Source: Micromonospora tarapacensis (GTDB taxonomy: Bacteria; Actinomycetota; Actinomycetes; Mycobacteriales; Micromonosporaceae). Taken from it: a stretch of 64,000 bases of DNA. This document shows, in pieces, positions 1 through 9,028 of the stretch (within the stretch, counting starts at the first letter, position 1; each line of letters opens with the position of its first letter). The notes below the pieces were generated by a model. That model did no database searches and was not told the origin of the DNA. It saw only the letters and a program-made list of their open reading frames with translations. A program made the position numbers and the translations under genes. The DNA is taken from assembly GCF_019697375.1 (NCBI RefSeq), contig NZ_JAHCDI010000004.1, positions 5,443,324-5,507,323 on the forward strand, written 5' to 3'.

Positions 1-32
1 AGCCGCTCGACCGCTTCCTGGAACTTGGTCAT
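1..32 (-). CDS. N-terminus of a gene running off the left edge
   Basis: An ATG on the minus strand at position 32 opens the frame MTKFQEAVERL, which continues past the left edge. An AGGAGG lies about 13 bases upstream, longer than the usual spacing. Only ten or so residues are visible, so no function can be given. It would be divergent from the gene at 246. Confidence 0.3.
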   Translation of the reverse strand, partial: MTKFQEAVER

Positions 33-245
33 CCGACGCACGCGTCCTCCTGTGGTGGCCTCCATCCGCACGATAGCCGGCCGGCGCATGGGCAACTCGA
101 AAAGCGGTCTACGGGACGGATTTGATAGCCGAGCCAGGTTGAGGCAGTCGTGTCCGCATGGGCCTGTGTCGCGGAGTCGGGGCGGGCTGTCGCATAGGGA
201 TAATGCCCGGGTCGCCTGTCGAAGGGGTGGCGGGAGGAGCGGGTC

Positions 246-1229
246 ATGCCGAAGAAGCGCACACCTCGTCAGCGTCGCGCCGCGCAGCAGCGCGCACGCC
301 TGCAGCAGCGGCAAGACGTGGCTCGGCAGGAGGAGTTCCACGAAGAGCACGCCCGTCTGGTCCTGGACCGGATGGGGGACCCCCGGTTCGTGCAGCGCAC
401 CGTCGGCGCGGACGGCGTTGCCACGTTGACGTGGGACGCGGGGTCCGAGGCGGGTACGGAGTTGCGTGAGGGGTTCCAGGCGCAGTTCGCGGCGTTCCGG
501 GAGAAGTTCGGCCGTGAGCCGGGGCCGAAGGATCCGGTGTTCTTCGACCCTGATGCTGACGAGCCGACCCCGTTGAGTCAGCGGAGCTTCGATGACGCCG
601 TGGACCACATGCTGAAGGCCGCTGAGGACGCGGGGGTGGACCAGGCGCCGATCCATGCCTGGCGGGAGGTCGGCTACCTCGTCACGGAGGAGAACCAGCA
701 CCTGTTCAGCGCCGCCGAGGTGCAGGCTTACGCCGACGCCGTGACCCGCCACCGGGGCGACGTCGAGGATATCGACCTTGCGTCGACGGTCGAGCTCTCC
801 GCAGATGGGCTGCGGGACCTGATCGACGAGACGATCACCAGCGGTATGGAGGAACCCGCCTGGCGGATTGGGGAAGCCCTCGACCATGCTGACGACCCTG
901 ATGCCGTCGGTCTAGCCGCGACGACCCTGACCGCTGTTCTGATGACCTGGTTGACCAGCGCGAAGGCAACCGCGACCACTGACCTCGCCGGCCCCGCGCT
1001 GGGATGGATCCGCCAGAACCTTGATGACGAACCCGCCGACCAGGCATTCCAACTCGCGGGCCTGCTCGGCAGCCCTCTGGCCCCAAACCTGACCGTTAAC
1101 GAGGCACTCGACCGGCTCGGCGACGCGTTCCTTCCCGCCCTGATCTGGCTCGTCGCCGGGCTGGTCGCCACCGAGGCGAACGGCGACGTGGAATGGCTCA
1201 CCCAGTTCGACCCCGACATTGGCGACTGA
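246..1229 (+). CDS. hypothetical protein, 327 aa
   Basis: A 327-residue soluble protein of unknown function. The ATG is preceded by GGGAGGAG at good spacing. The first 45 residues are very basic and Gln/Arg-rich (PKKRTPRQRR, then QQRARLQQRQ), which suggests a coiled or nucleic-acid-binding N-terminus. The rest is acidic and helix-rich, and a Trp/Leu-rich hydrophobic segment lies near the C-terminus. No catalytic motif, signal peptide or convincing membrane helix is visible. It stands alone, with 275 bases to the next gene; the stretch 1230-1504 holds no gene I can support. Its place beside a defence-type block hints at an accessory role, but nothing in the protein itself shows that. Confidence 0.75.
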   Translation: MPKKRTPRQRRAAQQRARLQQRQDVARQEEFHEEHARLVLDRMGDPRFVQRTVGADGVATLTWDAGSEAGTELREGFQAQFAAFREKFGREPGPKDPVFFDPDADEPTPLSQRSFDDAVDHMLKAAEDAGVDQAPIHAWREVGYLVTEENQHLFSAAEVQAYADAVTRHRGDVEDIDLASTVELSADGLRDLIDETITSGMEEPAWRIGEALDHADDPDAVGLAATTLTAVLMTWLTSAKATATTDLAGPALGWIRQNLDDEPADQAFQLAGLLGSPLAPNLTVNEALDRLGDAFLPALIWLVAGLVATEANGDVEWLTQFDPDIGD

Positions 1230-1504
1230 GCCTTCCGCCGCACGTAGGAACGCCGGCCCAACCCATGAGTCGGGCGGTGATCCCATCGGCACCTGAGCTG
1301 CGACGCTTCGGTCTCCGCTAACAGGGGTGGGGCGCTCTGGGCGGGCTCCGGGTACTTGCGGTGATGGACGCCGTGGCCTGGTGTCCGAGACGTTGACAAG
1401 GCGATCCCTGGTGCCAGAGCGGCTGAAGTCAATGAGGCGAACGGTGGCAGCTGGTGCCGGCCGTGCACGGCCGGCGACGAGGCGGATGGTGTTGAAGGGT
1501 GAAA

Positions 1505-3763
1505 ATGTCGTCGTTGAGTGTGGAGCGCCGCGGCGTGGCCGAGGTGCAACTCGCGTTCACCAATCTGAACTGGGCGTTTCGGGAGCAGCGCGAGGCGGAT
1601 CAGGGTATCGATGCTCTAGTCGAGCTCGATGGTCTGACGACAAACCCCACCGGACGGTACATCGCCGTTCAGATCAAATGCGGACCTACGTTCTTCAGAC
1701 GGAGGACGCGGATCGGGTGGCGCTTCACCGGAGAGCCTCGGCACCTCACGTACTGGCTGGCCCACCTGATGCCCGTGGTGCTGGTCATCGTCGACACGGA
1801 GGCCCGAGTCGGGTACTGGGTTCAGATCAGCGCCGACGCGGTGCGCGAGACCGACCGTGGCTGGTCGATCGAGGTGCCGTCCGCCAACGTACTCGACGCG
1901 TCGTCGCATGACGCCCTGCGTGACATCGCGATCGCCGCTCCTTCGGCCAATCCGGATCCTGTCGCGGAGGTTTTGCCGCTGCTACCACCATCCACGGTAG
2001 AGATGCTGTCGGCTCTCAGCCGGGTCGACTCCGAGGGCGCGCGGCGGCTCGCGCGGATGCTCAGCGAAGGCCGCGACGACCCGAGGGCGGTCGTGGAGCC
2101 GCTCCTTGCCGCGAGCCGGGGTTGGGTTCACGCGACGACGGCGCGGCTGGCGACCGTCGGGGCGTATGCCAACGACCACGGCCACCAGGACCTGGCGATG
2201 GAAGCGTTCGCGCTGGCGGCCGACCGAGACCCGAACAACCAACCGCGGCTGCGTGGCATCACGGCGATCATGGCCATCATTGTCGGGGACATGAGCCGAG
2301 CAGCCGGACTTCTCCGTTCGACCCAGGGCCCGCAGCGGGCAGAGACGCACCTGCTCATGGACGTCGCCGTCTGCGTCCTCAAAGCCAGTGAATCAGGCAG
2401 GGAAGACCTGCTGGAGAAACTACTAATCGATCGGACCGATGGTGAACTCGATGCGGAGCCGACCTGCCTGTCGTTCCTCGCAGAGCGCGCTGCCGGCCGG
2501 GGCGACTTCGACCAGGCGCTGGCCTTGTATGACCGCGTCTGCGAACAACAACCGACCAGCACCAGCGGCAAGCTCGGCCGGGCCAGGGCGCTCATGGAGC
2601 GCCTGCTGCGCGGCGCCACGCCGCTACCGTTCCGCGACCAGCAGGAGGTAGTAGCACTCGCCACATCCGTCCGTGACGACCTACGGCGATGGGCTGGACC
2701 CAGCGAGACCGTACATCGCCTCCTCGTACAGGAGCGCATGCTCGTCGGCGCGTTCATGGAGGTCATCGAGCTGGCCACGCCCACCGCATTCGGCGGCCAC
2801 GCAAACGACCGTGAAGCGAGCGACCCTGTCGTGGCGATCGTGGGCGCCCAGGCCAGCATCGCCCTGGACGACCGCATTCGCGCCGTCCGGTTCGGCGACG
2901 CCATGCGGGGCACACCCACCGAACCACTGATCCGTGCGCTCGCCGCGGATTCGTGCCAACCCGCCACCGCTACGGTCGCAGTGTGGCGGATCGCGCTCGA
3001 CAACGCGGACACCACGCTCGCCGCCAGGATATGCCTGAACCAACTCGCCTCCAGAGGCGCACTCGACCCGACAGACCTCGACCGGGTGGCGGCGTTGGCG
3101 AATCTCGATGACGGCGACCGCGTCGCTTACACCGCACGCAACGCCGCTGGTAGCGGTAACCTCGACGGCGCTGTCACTCTGCTGCGGTCTGCATGGTCAC
3201 CCGCTGCGGGAGAGTTGCTGATCGAGGTCCTTCGTGAGGCGGGACGCTACGACGAGGCCCTCGTCGTGTGCGACGAGACCTGGACGGGATACGGGGCGCT
3301 GAAGGCGCTGCAGGAGAAGGTCAACATCCTGGCTATTCGGGGCGACCTCGACGGCGCCGACGAGTGCGCCAAGGACCTACTCGCCACCGGCGAACTCGCA
3401 GCCGAGCATCGCAAAGCCCTGCATCGCCGCCTCATAGAGCGCAGAGCCACGCGAAACGACTGGGCTGGTGTGGAGGCCTGCTGCCGGGCAGCACTCAAAG
3501 ACGAACCCGCCGAACATGATCACGCATGGGCGCTGATCATCTCTCAACTTAACCAGAACCGTTGGGACGCGGCATGGACGTCATATCGCCATCTGCGACC
3601 GGACGTCACGGATGCAGGCGTCATCCACGCCTGGGTCGACCTTCACCTACGCTTCGACAACACGTCGCGAACCAGAGCCGCCGCTACGATGCTGGCCAGC
3701 CGCTTCGCGCATCAGCCGTTCGCCCTTACTTCACTTGGAAGGCTCACCGACCCGGCAGGGTGA
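1505..3763 (+). CDS. DUF4365-type nuclease-like domain with TPR-like repeats
   Basis: The first 150 residues look like a DUF4365 domain: ERRGVAEVQLAF opens it, and a PD-(D/E)XK-like core follows (D36, E40 and QIKCG from residue 56). DUF4365 proteins are found in defence islands and are predicted nucleases. The remaining 600 residues are a helical array rich in Ala/Leu/Asp that resembles tetratricopeptide repeats (for example around ALAADRDPN and ALYDRVCEQQP). I place the start at ATG 1505, with GAAGGG just upstream; GTG 1499 leaves no room for a ribosome site. The architecture of a nuclease-like head plus a repeat scaffold suggests a sensor-effector. It converges on the methylase operon at 4050; 3764-4049 has no supported gene. 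Confidence 0.75.
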   Translation: MSSLSVERRGVAEVQLAFTNLNWAFREQREADQGIDALVELDGLTTNPTGRYIAVQIKCGPTFFRRRTRIGWRFTGEPRHLTYWLAHLMPVVLVIVDTEARVGYWVQISADAVRETDRGWSIEVPSANVLDASSHDALRDIAIAAPSANPDPVAEVLPLLPPSTVEMLSALSRVDSEGARRLARMLSEGRDDPRAVVEPLLAASRGWVHATTARLATVGAYANDHGHQDLAMEAFALAADRDPNNQPRLRGITAIMAIIVGDMSRAAGLLRSTQGPQRAETHLLMDVAVCVLKASESGREDLLEKLLIDRTDGELDAEPTCLSFLAERAAGRGDFDQALALYDRVCEQQPTSTSGKLGRARALMERLLRGATPLPFRDQQEVVALATSVRDDLRRWAGPSETVHRLLVQERMLVGAFMEVIELATPTAFGGHANDREASDPVVAIVGAQASIALDDRIRAVRFGDAMRGTPTEPLIRALAADSCQPATATVAVWRIALDNADTTLAARICLNQLASRGALDPTDLDRVAALANLDDGDRVAYTARNAAGSGNLDGAVTLLRSAWSPAAGELLIEVLREAGRYDEALVVCDETWTGYGALKALQEKVNILAIRGDLDGADECAKDLLATGELAAEHRKALHRRLIERRATRNDWAGVEACCRAALKDEPAEHDHAWALIISQLNQNRWDAAWTSYRHLRPDVTDAGVIHAWVDLHLRFDNTSRTRAAATMLASRFAHQPFALTSLGRLTDPAG

Positions 3764-4049
3764 CGACGCCGCGAAGCTGCGGCACCCCGGCCCGACAAGG
3801 CTGCGACGGCACCGGCCGGGATGCCCGTTAAACCACTCCGCGCTGGGCCACATCAACCCGCCCGATTACGAACAGAGCGGCGCAACGACTACATACCACC
3901 GGATCGCGGCATAACCAGGTGTCCACATCCCGGCGAACCTCCGTTGATTGGGCGGTAGGTGCGCGACCGATTGCCGATCCGATCAGTGCGGCTTACACAT
4001 CGCCGCAGGCCGAGGTCAGGCCACCAGTCGGATCGGACGTCTGATCACT

Positions 4050-6050
4050 CTACGCCTCCCTCGCGACCCTTTCTGGGCGCACATCATTCGGCTTGCCGAT
4101 GAAGGGGTGTGCCGAGAGGATCTTGTAGGCATCTTCTCGCCAGCCGTCTTGGAGACTTCCTACCCGGAGAAAGATCTCCGAGACTTGGTCAAGGAACCGC
4201 CGTTCGTCGGTGAGGGGCAGATCTGGCACCGGCTCAGGCCTATGCTGTTCGATAAGGGCTTCACCTGAAGGCACGAGGTCAAGCATGAGATCGAGCGTGC
4301 AGGCGCGAACGCCGCGCTTCGCGTGGTCCGTTTCGTTCTCGCTGTGCACGATCTCGCAGCCAACCGCCCGCATTCCGGCAGACTGAAGTGCGCCGAAGAC
4401 TGCGGTCCACGCGTGGGGACTTCGGTTGGCGTAACTAAAGATGAGGTGGCCGTCTGGACGAAGGGTTCGTCTCACCTCTGCGAATATCTTGCTTAGTAGA
4501 TTCTCGTAGGCGCCATCATTGGTGAGTTGTCCGGTCGTGGCGTTGACCACCGCTTCGCCGGTTAGGGTCTCGTGTGCCTTGCGTTGCCAGGCGCGAAGCG
4601 GGGCGGACAGTTCGGCGTACTGAACGTCGTCGTGATAAGGCGGATCAGTTAGCGCCAAGTGCACCGATTGTGACGGGAGGACCATTCGTTCGCTGCTGCC
4701 CTCCACGACGCGTACATCCCACTCGCCCAAGGGGGTAACGGTGGAGGCGCACGGGACCGGGCCCTCGACGAGAAGTCCTCGGCCAGTTTTCTCATGAAGC
4801 CAGGTCGCCGATTTTACCAGCTGGTTCAGTCGCCGGAGCACGCTTCCTCTGCCGCGACCGACGCCTCCCCAGACATTCGGCTCGACGGCAAGGGTCGTTA
4901 GATTGAAGCGATGTCCAGCCATCGCCTCGTAGCTTTTGAGGTAGTAACGATCCCATCGGGACAGATGCCCAGCCATCTCAGCGCTTCCGATGACAGCAAG
5001 CTCGACAGCCCGCACCACGGATGGATCATCAGAGCAATGGCCTGCCAGTTCGAGCATCCGCTCCAGCATCTGTCGCTGTCGTTCTGGATAGAGATCTTCC
5101 CAGCGTTTGAATCCATGACGTATTAGAACGTTGGTTTCGCGTCCAGGTGGGATGGGCCCTAAATCTTGCTTAGTCTTCCGAAGTGCTCGGGTTGCCTGGT
5201 CATGTTCGACTTGAGTGGGAAGATCGATCTCACGCGCGACCCGACTTGATCTTTCTACGAGAACGATCTCCCACTGCCAGGACTCTGACCTGTCGGCGAG
5301 GCGGTCCGTCTTCCCGCATTCGCAGGTGATGGTTCTCTTTGGGGTGTAAATCGTGGATGGATCGACGATGCTCTGACACTCTGGGCAGCGCTGCCGCTTG
5401 TCAGAGCTGGCCTTGAAGAGGTGACCTTTATGGCAGGCGAGCCACGCGTCGGGTTTCCCGCTTTCCTTGCGCACCAATAAGGAAACGAGCGCGTGAGGGA
5501 ACATTTTTGCACGGGCGCCACAGCCTGTGCACTCGCCAGTGGCAACGCGGACGGTATGAGAGACGACACCTTCGGTGCCGTCTTTGAGAGTCGTCCCGTA
5601 CGCAGTGTCGACTGCGGTGCGAATGTACTGCTGAATTGTGGCTGCTGCTTTACGTAGCTTTTCGGGCTCGGGTAGGCTGAGCATCGCCGTTAGGCCCGCA
5701 GCAGGCCACGGATTGAGATCCTGTGCGTATACCTGGTGGCCTCTTACGACAGCCGCAAGCGGAATTACGCCACCACCAGCGAACATATCCGCGACCAGCA
5801 AACGGCCGGGAATCATCCGATTGAAAGCGTCGATGACGGCACCGTTTACGGCGCTAGTACGTCTCGCCCACCATCGGTAGGTACTTACCGGAGGTAAATG
5901 AACTTCGCGGTTGCGACTCTCTGCTTTGGCTGCGGCACTGACATTGACGTAATCAAGATACTTAAGAGGGCTGCAAAGTGGCTCGTGTGTTGAAGGCGAC
6001 TGTACCGAGACGGGCAGGTCGGAGGTCTGGGCCGTCGTCGCGGTCATCAT
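4050..6050 (-). CDS. Zn-ribbon DNA methylase (DUF1156/COG1743-like)
   Basis: Predicted S-adenosylmethionine-dependent DNA methyltransferase, probably N6-adenine. An N-terminal segment with YRWWARR is typical of DUF1156/COG1743 methylases. DMFAGGG at about residues 88-94 is the SAM-binding motif and TDPPYHDD at about 468-475 is the catalytic motif. Between them lies a zinc ribbon (CTGC about 174, CPEC about 222, CEC about 243). It is last in a minus-strand operon after a nuclease-like DUF3883 gene, so it likely supplies self-protecting modification. I choose ATG 6050 (AGGA five bases upstream). ATG 6179 also has AGGA at five bases and sits at the previous stop codon, but the extra 43 residues have non-coding-like codon use. 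Confidence 0.85.
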   Translation of the reverse strand: MMTATTAQTSDLPVSVQSPSTHEPLCSPLKYLDYVNVSAAAKAESRNREVHLPPVSTYRWWARRTSAVNGAVIDAFNRMIPGRLLVADMFAGGGVIPLAAVVRGHQVYAQDLNPWPAAGLTAMLSLPEPEKLRKAAATIQQYIRTAVDTAYGTTLKDGTEGVVSHTVRVATGECTGCGARAKMFPHALVSLLVRKESGKPDAWLACHKGHLFKASSDKRQRCPECQSIVDPSTIYTPKRTITCECGKTDRLADRSESWQWEIVLVERSSRVAREIDLPTQVEHDQATRALRKTKQDLGPIPPGRETNVLIRHGFKRWEDLYPERQRQMLERMLELAGHCSDDPSVVRAVELAVIGSAEMAGHLSRWDRYYLKSYEAMAGHRFNLTTLAVEPNVWGGVGRGRGSVLRRLNQLVKSATWLHEKTGRGLLVEGPVPCASTVTPLGEWDVRVVEGSSERMVLPSQSVHLALTDPPYHDDVQYAELSAPLRAWQRKAHETLTGEAVVNATTGQLTNDGAYENLLSKIFAEVRRTLRPDGHLIFSYANRSPHAWTAVFGALQSAGMRAVGCEIVHSENETDHAKRGVRACTLDLMLDLVPSGEALIEQHRPEPVPDLPLTDERRFLDQVSEIFLRVGSLQDGWREDAYKILSAHPFIGKPNDVRPERVAREA

Positions 6051-6181
6051 TGTCCTATGGTTGCGTGCTAGCTCGATGGGGTGGCCACGATCCGAGTCGC
6101 TCGTGTCGTGACACATGCTGGAAGAACGATCATGATACGACGATGTTCGCCGAGATGGGAATCCTGTTGGCCACGGCATGA

Positions 6182-7132
6182 CTATCCTGCCGCCTGTGGC
6201 CGCTGCAAGGGCAGTCCAGGGCGTAGACGTCGGGCACTGAGCGTGACGCGACAGGAAGCCCAGCGGCCCCGCAGTTCACCTTGGTCTGGCAGGGGATCCG
6301 CAGGTAGGGCACCAGAAAAGTCGCTGTAGGTTAGCCACCCTGCCACCTGCATGACGGGCTCGGGTGCATCAGGTCGGGGTTCACGTCGAGTAACGATGAG
6401 TGACCACCGTGGGTCTCGTTCGGCAACCGTCGCCTCGTTCCGGCTGATGAAGAACTCGACCCATCCTGGGGGTGCCGAGGTCGCCTTGACCTCAAGCCGG
6501 TGTCGCTGGCCGCTCGCGTCAGGGCTTGAGATGTCATATCCCACGGTGTCGTCAACGACGCTTACGTGCGCAACGTCGTTGAGCATGTGTCGCAGTCCGG
6601 CTGAGACGAGGTGCTCGCGGCAGGCAGTAAGGACTGCCAACTCGCCTTCGTCGCCGAACTCCTGCAAGACTTCGAGATCTACTTTTCGAGCGGCGGAGAG
6701 CAGTAGAGCATCACGTTCACGAAGGTCCTCAAGCGTCGATGTCAGCGCCGTGGCGACATCGTACGGGACTAACTCCCAGCGTACCTCGTCTGTGGTCGCC
6801 ATTTGGGCGAGCCAAACTTCCCGCTGGCTAGTTAGTATCCTGAACAGGAGTGTTTCGACGAACGGCTCCAACGGTAGCCGAGTCATGGCGACCAGTTCGG
6901 GGGTCGGGACCACGAGGTGTCGTCGGTTGGAGAGCAGCCCGACGCGGAGCAGCAGATGCTCGCCGTCGGCGAGGCTGAGATGGTCGTGGAGGGCGCCGGT
7001 CGCAAGACTGCGGTAGCTGCGTTCGAGCGAAGACCGCGACTCGCCATCAGGGCCTAGCATCCGAGCGACGTAGTATGCCGCCTGGAGCTGCGAGTGGCTA
7101 GGGTGGATGGGCGGCGTCGAGGTGGAGATCAT
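6182..7132 (-). CDS. DUF3883 domain protein, PD-(D/E)XK-like
   Basis: A 316-residue protein whose C-terminal third fits DUF3883. The segment VGYDISSPD at about residues 197-205 and LEVKATS at 213-219 give the D...ExK pattern of PD-(D/E)XK nucleases, followed by FFISRNEA as seen in this family. The N-terminal 150 residues are helical and unassigned. DUF3883 domains recur next to helicases and methylases in defence islands and are thought to cleave or bind DNA. It sits six bases after the helicase stop and just ahead of the methylase, so it is a good candidate for the restriction nuclease of the operon. Activity is inferred only from the motif. Confidence 0.8.
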   Translation of the reverse strand: MISTSTPPIHPSHSQLQAAYYVARMLGPDGESRSSLERSYRSLATGALHDHLSLADGEHLLLRVGLLSNRRHLVVPTPELVAMTRLPLEPFVETLLFRILTSQREVWLAQMATTDEVRWELVPYDVATALTSTLEDLRERDALLLSAARKVDLEVLQEFGDEGELAVLTACREHLVSAGLRHMLNDVAHVSVVDDTVGYDISSPDASGQRHRLEVKATSAPPGWVEFFISRNEATVAERDPRWSLIVTRREPRPDAPEPVMQVAGWLTYSDFSGALPADPLPDQGELRGRWASCRVTLSARRLRPGLPLQRPQAAG

Positions 7133-7138
7133 GGTTCG

Positions 7139-9028
7139 TTACTCGCCCTGGCCGCTGATATGTGCGAGGAGAGCCGCCATATCGGCCTCATTCTCGATTG
7201 GCGGCCCATAGTCCTCCTCGTCAGGTAGTGACATCCTCACGAGATCCTTGTCGTTAAGGGCGTCGGCGAGGTTCGAGGCTTTATCGCGGAGTCTAATATC
7301 GACAACTCGGTCGATGGTTCCATCAGTAACCATGAAAAGAAGCGTGGTCCGCTGGTCCTGCCGCATGCCGAGGCGATGGATCCGGTCGATGCTCTGCAGG
7401 TACTGTCCGGCATTGAACGTCCGGTCGAAGTACACGGCGTCGTGACACTCGTTGTGGAGGCTCACCCCTTCGCTCATCGCAGCGGGGTTTGCCAGCAGCA
7501 CTAAGCAGTCACTGTCCTCTCGGAATCGTCGTAGTTCTGACTCCCTTGTGACGGAGGCGTTTGGGGCGCTGGTGACTGATGGAACACTTCCGTGGATCAC
7601 GGCTGGGTTGTATTCACGTAGCCAGCGTCGCAATCCCTCCAGATTGGCGACGAAGTTGGACCAGACTAGAGTCTTGCGTGGTCCATTCGGATCTGAGGCG
7701 TGTTTAGCGATGATTTCGCGAAGCCGAGTGAACTTGGGCGGTGTCTCGTACCGCCCATAGCCCGCGATCAGTTCCCAAAGGCGGCTTCCGGGTTCGACTG
7801 GAAGTGGCGGATGAGCGAACTCACCGGGAAGGTCTCGGGAGCCGACGGCCAGAAGCTGAGGGTTGCTCGCCGCTTCAAGTAGGTACATGACGATCGTGCC
7901 CATTCGCGCCAGTTCAGAACGATCATTCATGGAAATGCGGAGCATGCCGGCATACCGATCACGCAGTGCCGAGTAAATTTCTCGCTGCAGTCCGTCTAGG
8001 GGTACGGGAACAGTTTGGCGAGTGGTGTCGGGAAGGTCCAGCTCTTTCTTGGTAGTGCGGACGAAGAGGGGCTCTATCGCGCGGTTGACAGCCTGCAGGG
8101 CCTCGCGGGGCGGGTTCGGGGTAAGTGCTTCGGCAGGCAGGATTCGGCGTGCTTGGCCTGGCCAGAGAAAGTCGTAAAGAGCTACGAAATCCTGAGCCGA
8201 TTGTGGGGCAGGGGTACCAGACAGGATGTCACGCCGCGTAGCCGAAAAGGCCAGGTCGAGACAAGCCGTACCATGCTGTCTAACCCGCCCCGCCTTCATT
8301 CGGTGAGCCTCGTCCAAGAGGACGAGCGTCGGCCTTCTGCTAACCCAACTTGTCAATTGACTGAGGTTCGCAGCAAGGCGGTGATAATTGACCAGAAGCA
8401 CCTCTGCGTCTCGGCTTCCCGGGGTGCCGAACACGCCTACTTGTGGCCTTTCGTTCGGATGAAAACACTCATTGACTTCGGTCTGCCAAGCATCGAAGGC
8501 TGAGAGCGGGGCGACGACAAGTAGTTGTTCAACGCGGCCGTTCTGATGCTCTGCCTCGTAGACGGCGTAGGCAACGGTCGTCTTGCCGGCGCCAGGAACC
8601 GAGAAGTTCGCGCCGTGGGTCATGCTCAGTATGCTGGCGGCATCACGGAGCTGGAAGGACTTCAGCTGCCTCGAGAACCGGCTCGAATCAAGTAGCCGAG
8701 TGACATCCTCCGGGCTGAACTTCGGAGACGTGGCACGTCGTGCTTCCTCCAGCAGTCGCCTCTCCTGCTTGATCGTCTGGATGATGGCGACGACCTCGGG
8801 CGACCACTTGATGCCCACTCCATACCGATTGCATGAAGGGCCAAGCCAGCCCAGGTTCTCGCGAAAACGCTCCAGCGGCACCCGTACGCTCCGAGCGGGA
8901 TCTCCGTCGTATCCCCACTCAATACGTAACTGTCCCCAAAAAACGTCAGGAACCGCGCCCATCTTTTTCGCGACCACAATGTTGGCAGCCGGATCGAGGT
9001 TGAGCGAGATCACAGGCGCTTCTGTCAC
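7139..9028 (-). CDS. SNF2/DEAD-type helicase-like ATPase
   Basis: A 629-residue superfamily 2 ATPase. Visible motifs are Walker A PGAGKTT near residue 145, DEAH at 239-242, LSGTP (motif III) near 275 and a C-terminal RecA lobe ending in SIDRIHRLGMRQDQR (motif VI). The layout is that of SNF2/Rad54-like translocases, which move along double-stranded DNA rather than unwinding it. Its start overlaps the end of the ParB-like gene by four bases (ATGA), implying translational coupling. In the operon it would be the motor that couples DNA scanning to the DUF3883 nuclease. It lacks the DUF1998 partner expected in DISARM or Druantia. Confidence 0.88.
   Translation of the reverse strand: MTEAPVISLNLDPAANIVVAKKMGAVPDVFWGQLRIEWGYDGDPARSVRVPLERFRENLGWLGPSCNRYGVGIKWSPEVVAIIQTIKQERRLLEEARRATSPKFSPEDVTRLLDSSRFSRQLKSFQLRDAASILSMTHGANFSVPGAGKTTVAYAVYEAEHQNGRVEQLLVVAPLSAFDAWQTEVNECFHPNERPQVGVFGTPGSRDAEVLLVNYHRLAANLSQLTSWVSRRPTLVLLDEAHRMKAGRVRQHGTACLDLAFSATRRDILSGTPAPQSAQDFVALYDFLWPGQARRILPAEALTPNPPREALQAVNRAIEPLFVRTTKKELDLPDTTRQTVPVPLDGLQREIYSALRDRYAGMLRISMNDRSELARMGTIVMYLLEAASNPQLLAVGSRDLPGEFAHPPLPVEPGSRLWELIAGYGRYETPPKFTRLREIIAKHASDPNGPRKTLVWSNFVANLEGLRRWLREYNPAVIHGSVPSVTSAPNASVTRESELRRFREDSDCLVLLANPAAMSEGVSLHNECHDAVYFDRTFNAGQYLQSIDRIHRLGMRQDQRTTLLFMVTDGTIDRVVDIRLRDKASNLADALNDKDLVRMSLPDEEDYGPPIENEADMAALLAHISGQGE

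Noticed and set aside
4160..4268. Plus-strand gene ending at 4268
   Set aside because: It overlaps the conserved C-terminus of the methylase and has no recognisable content.
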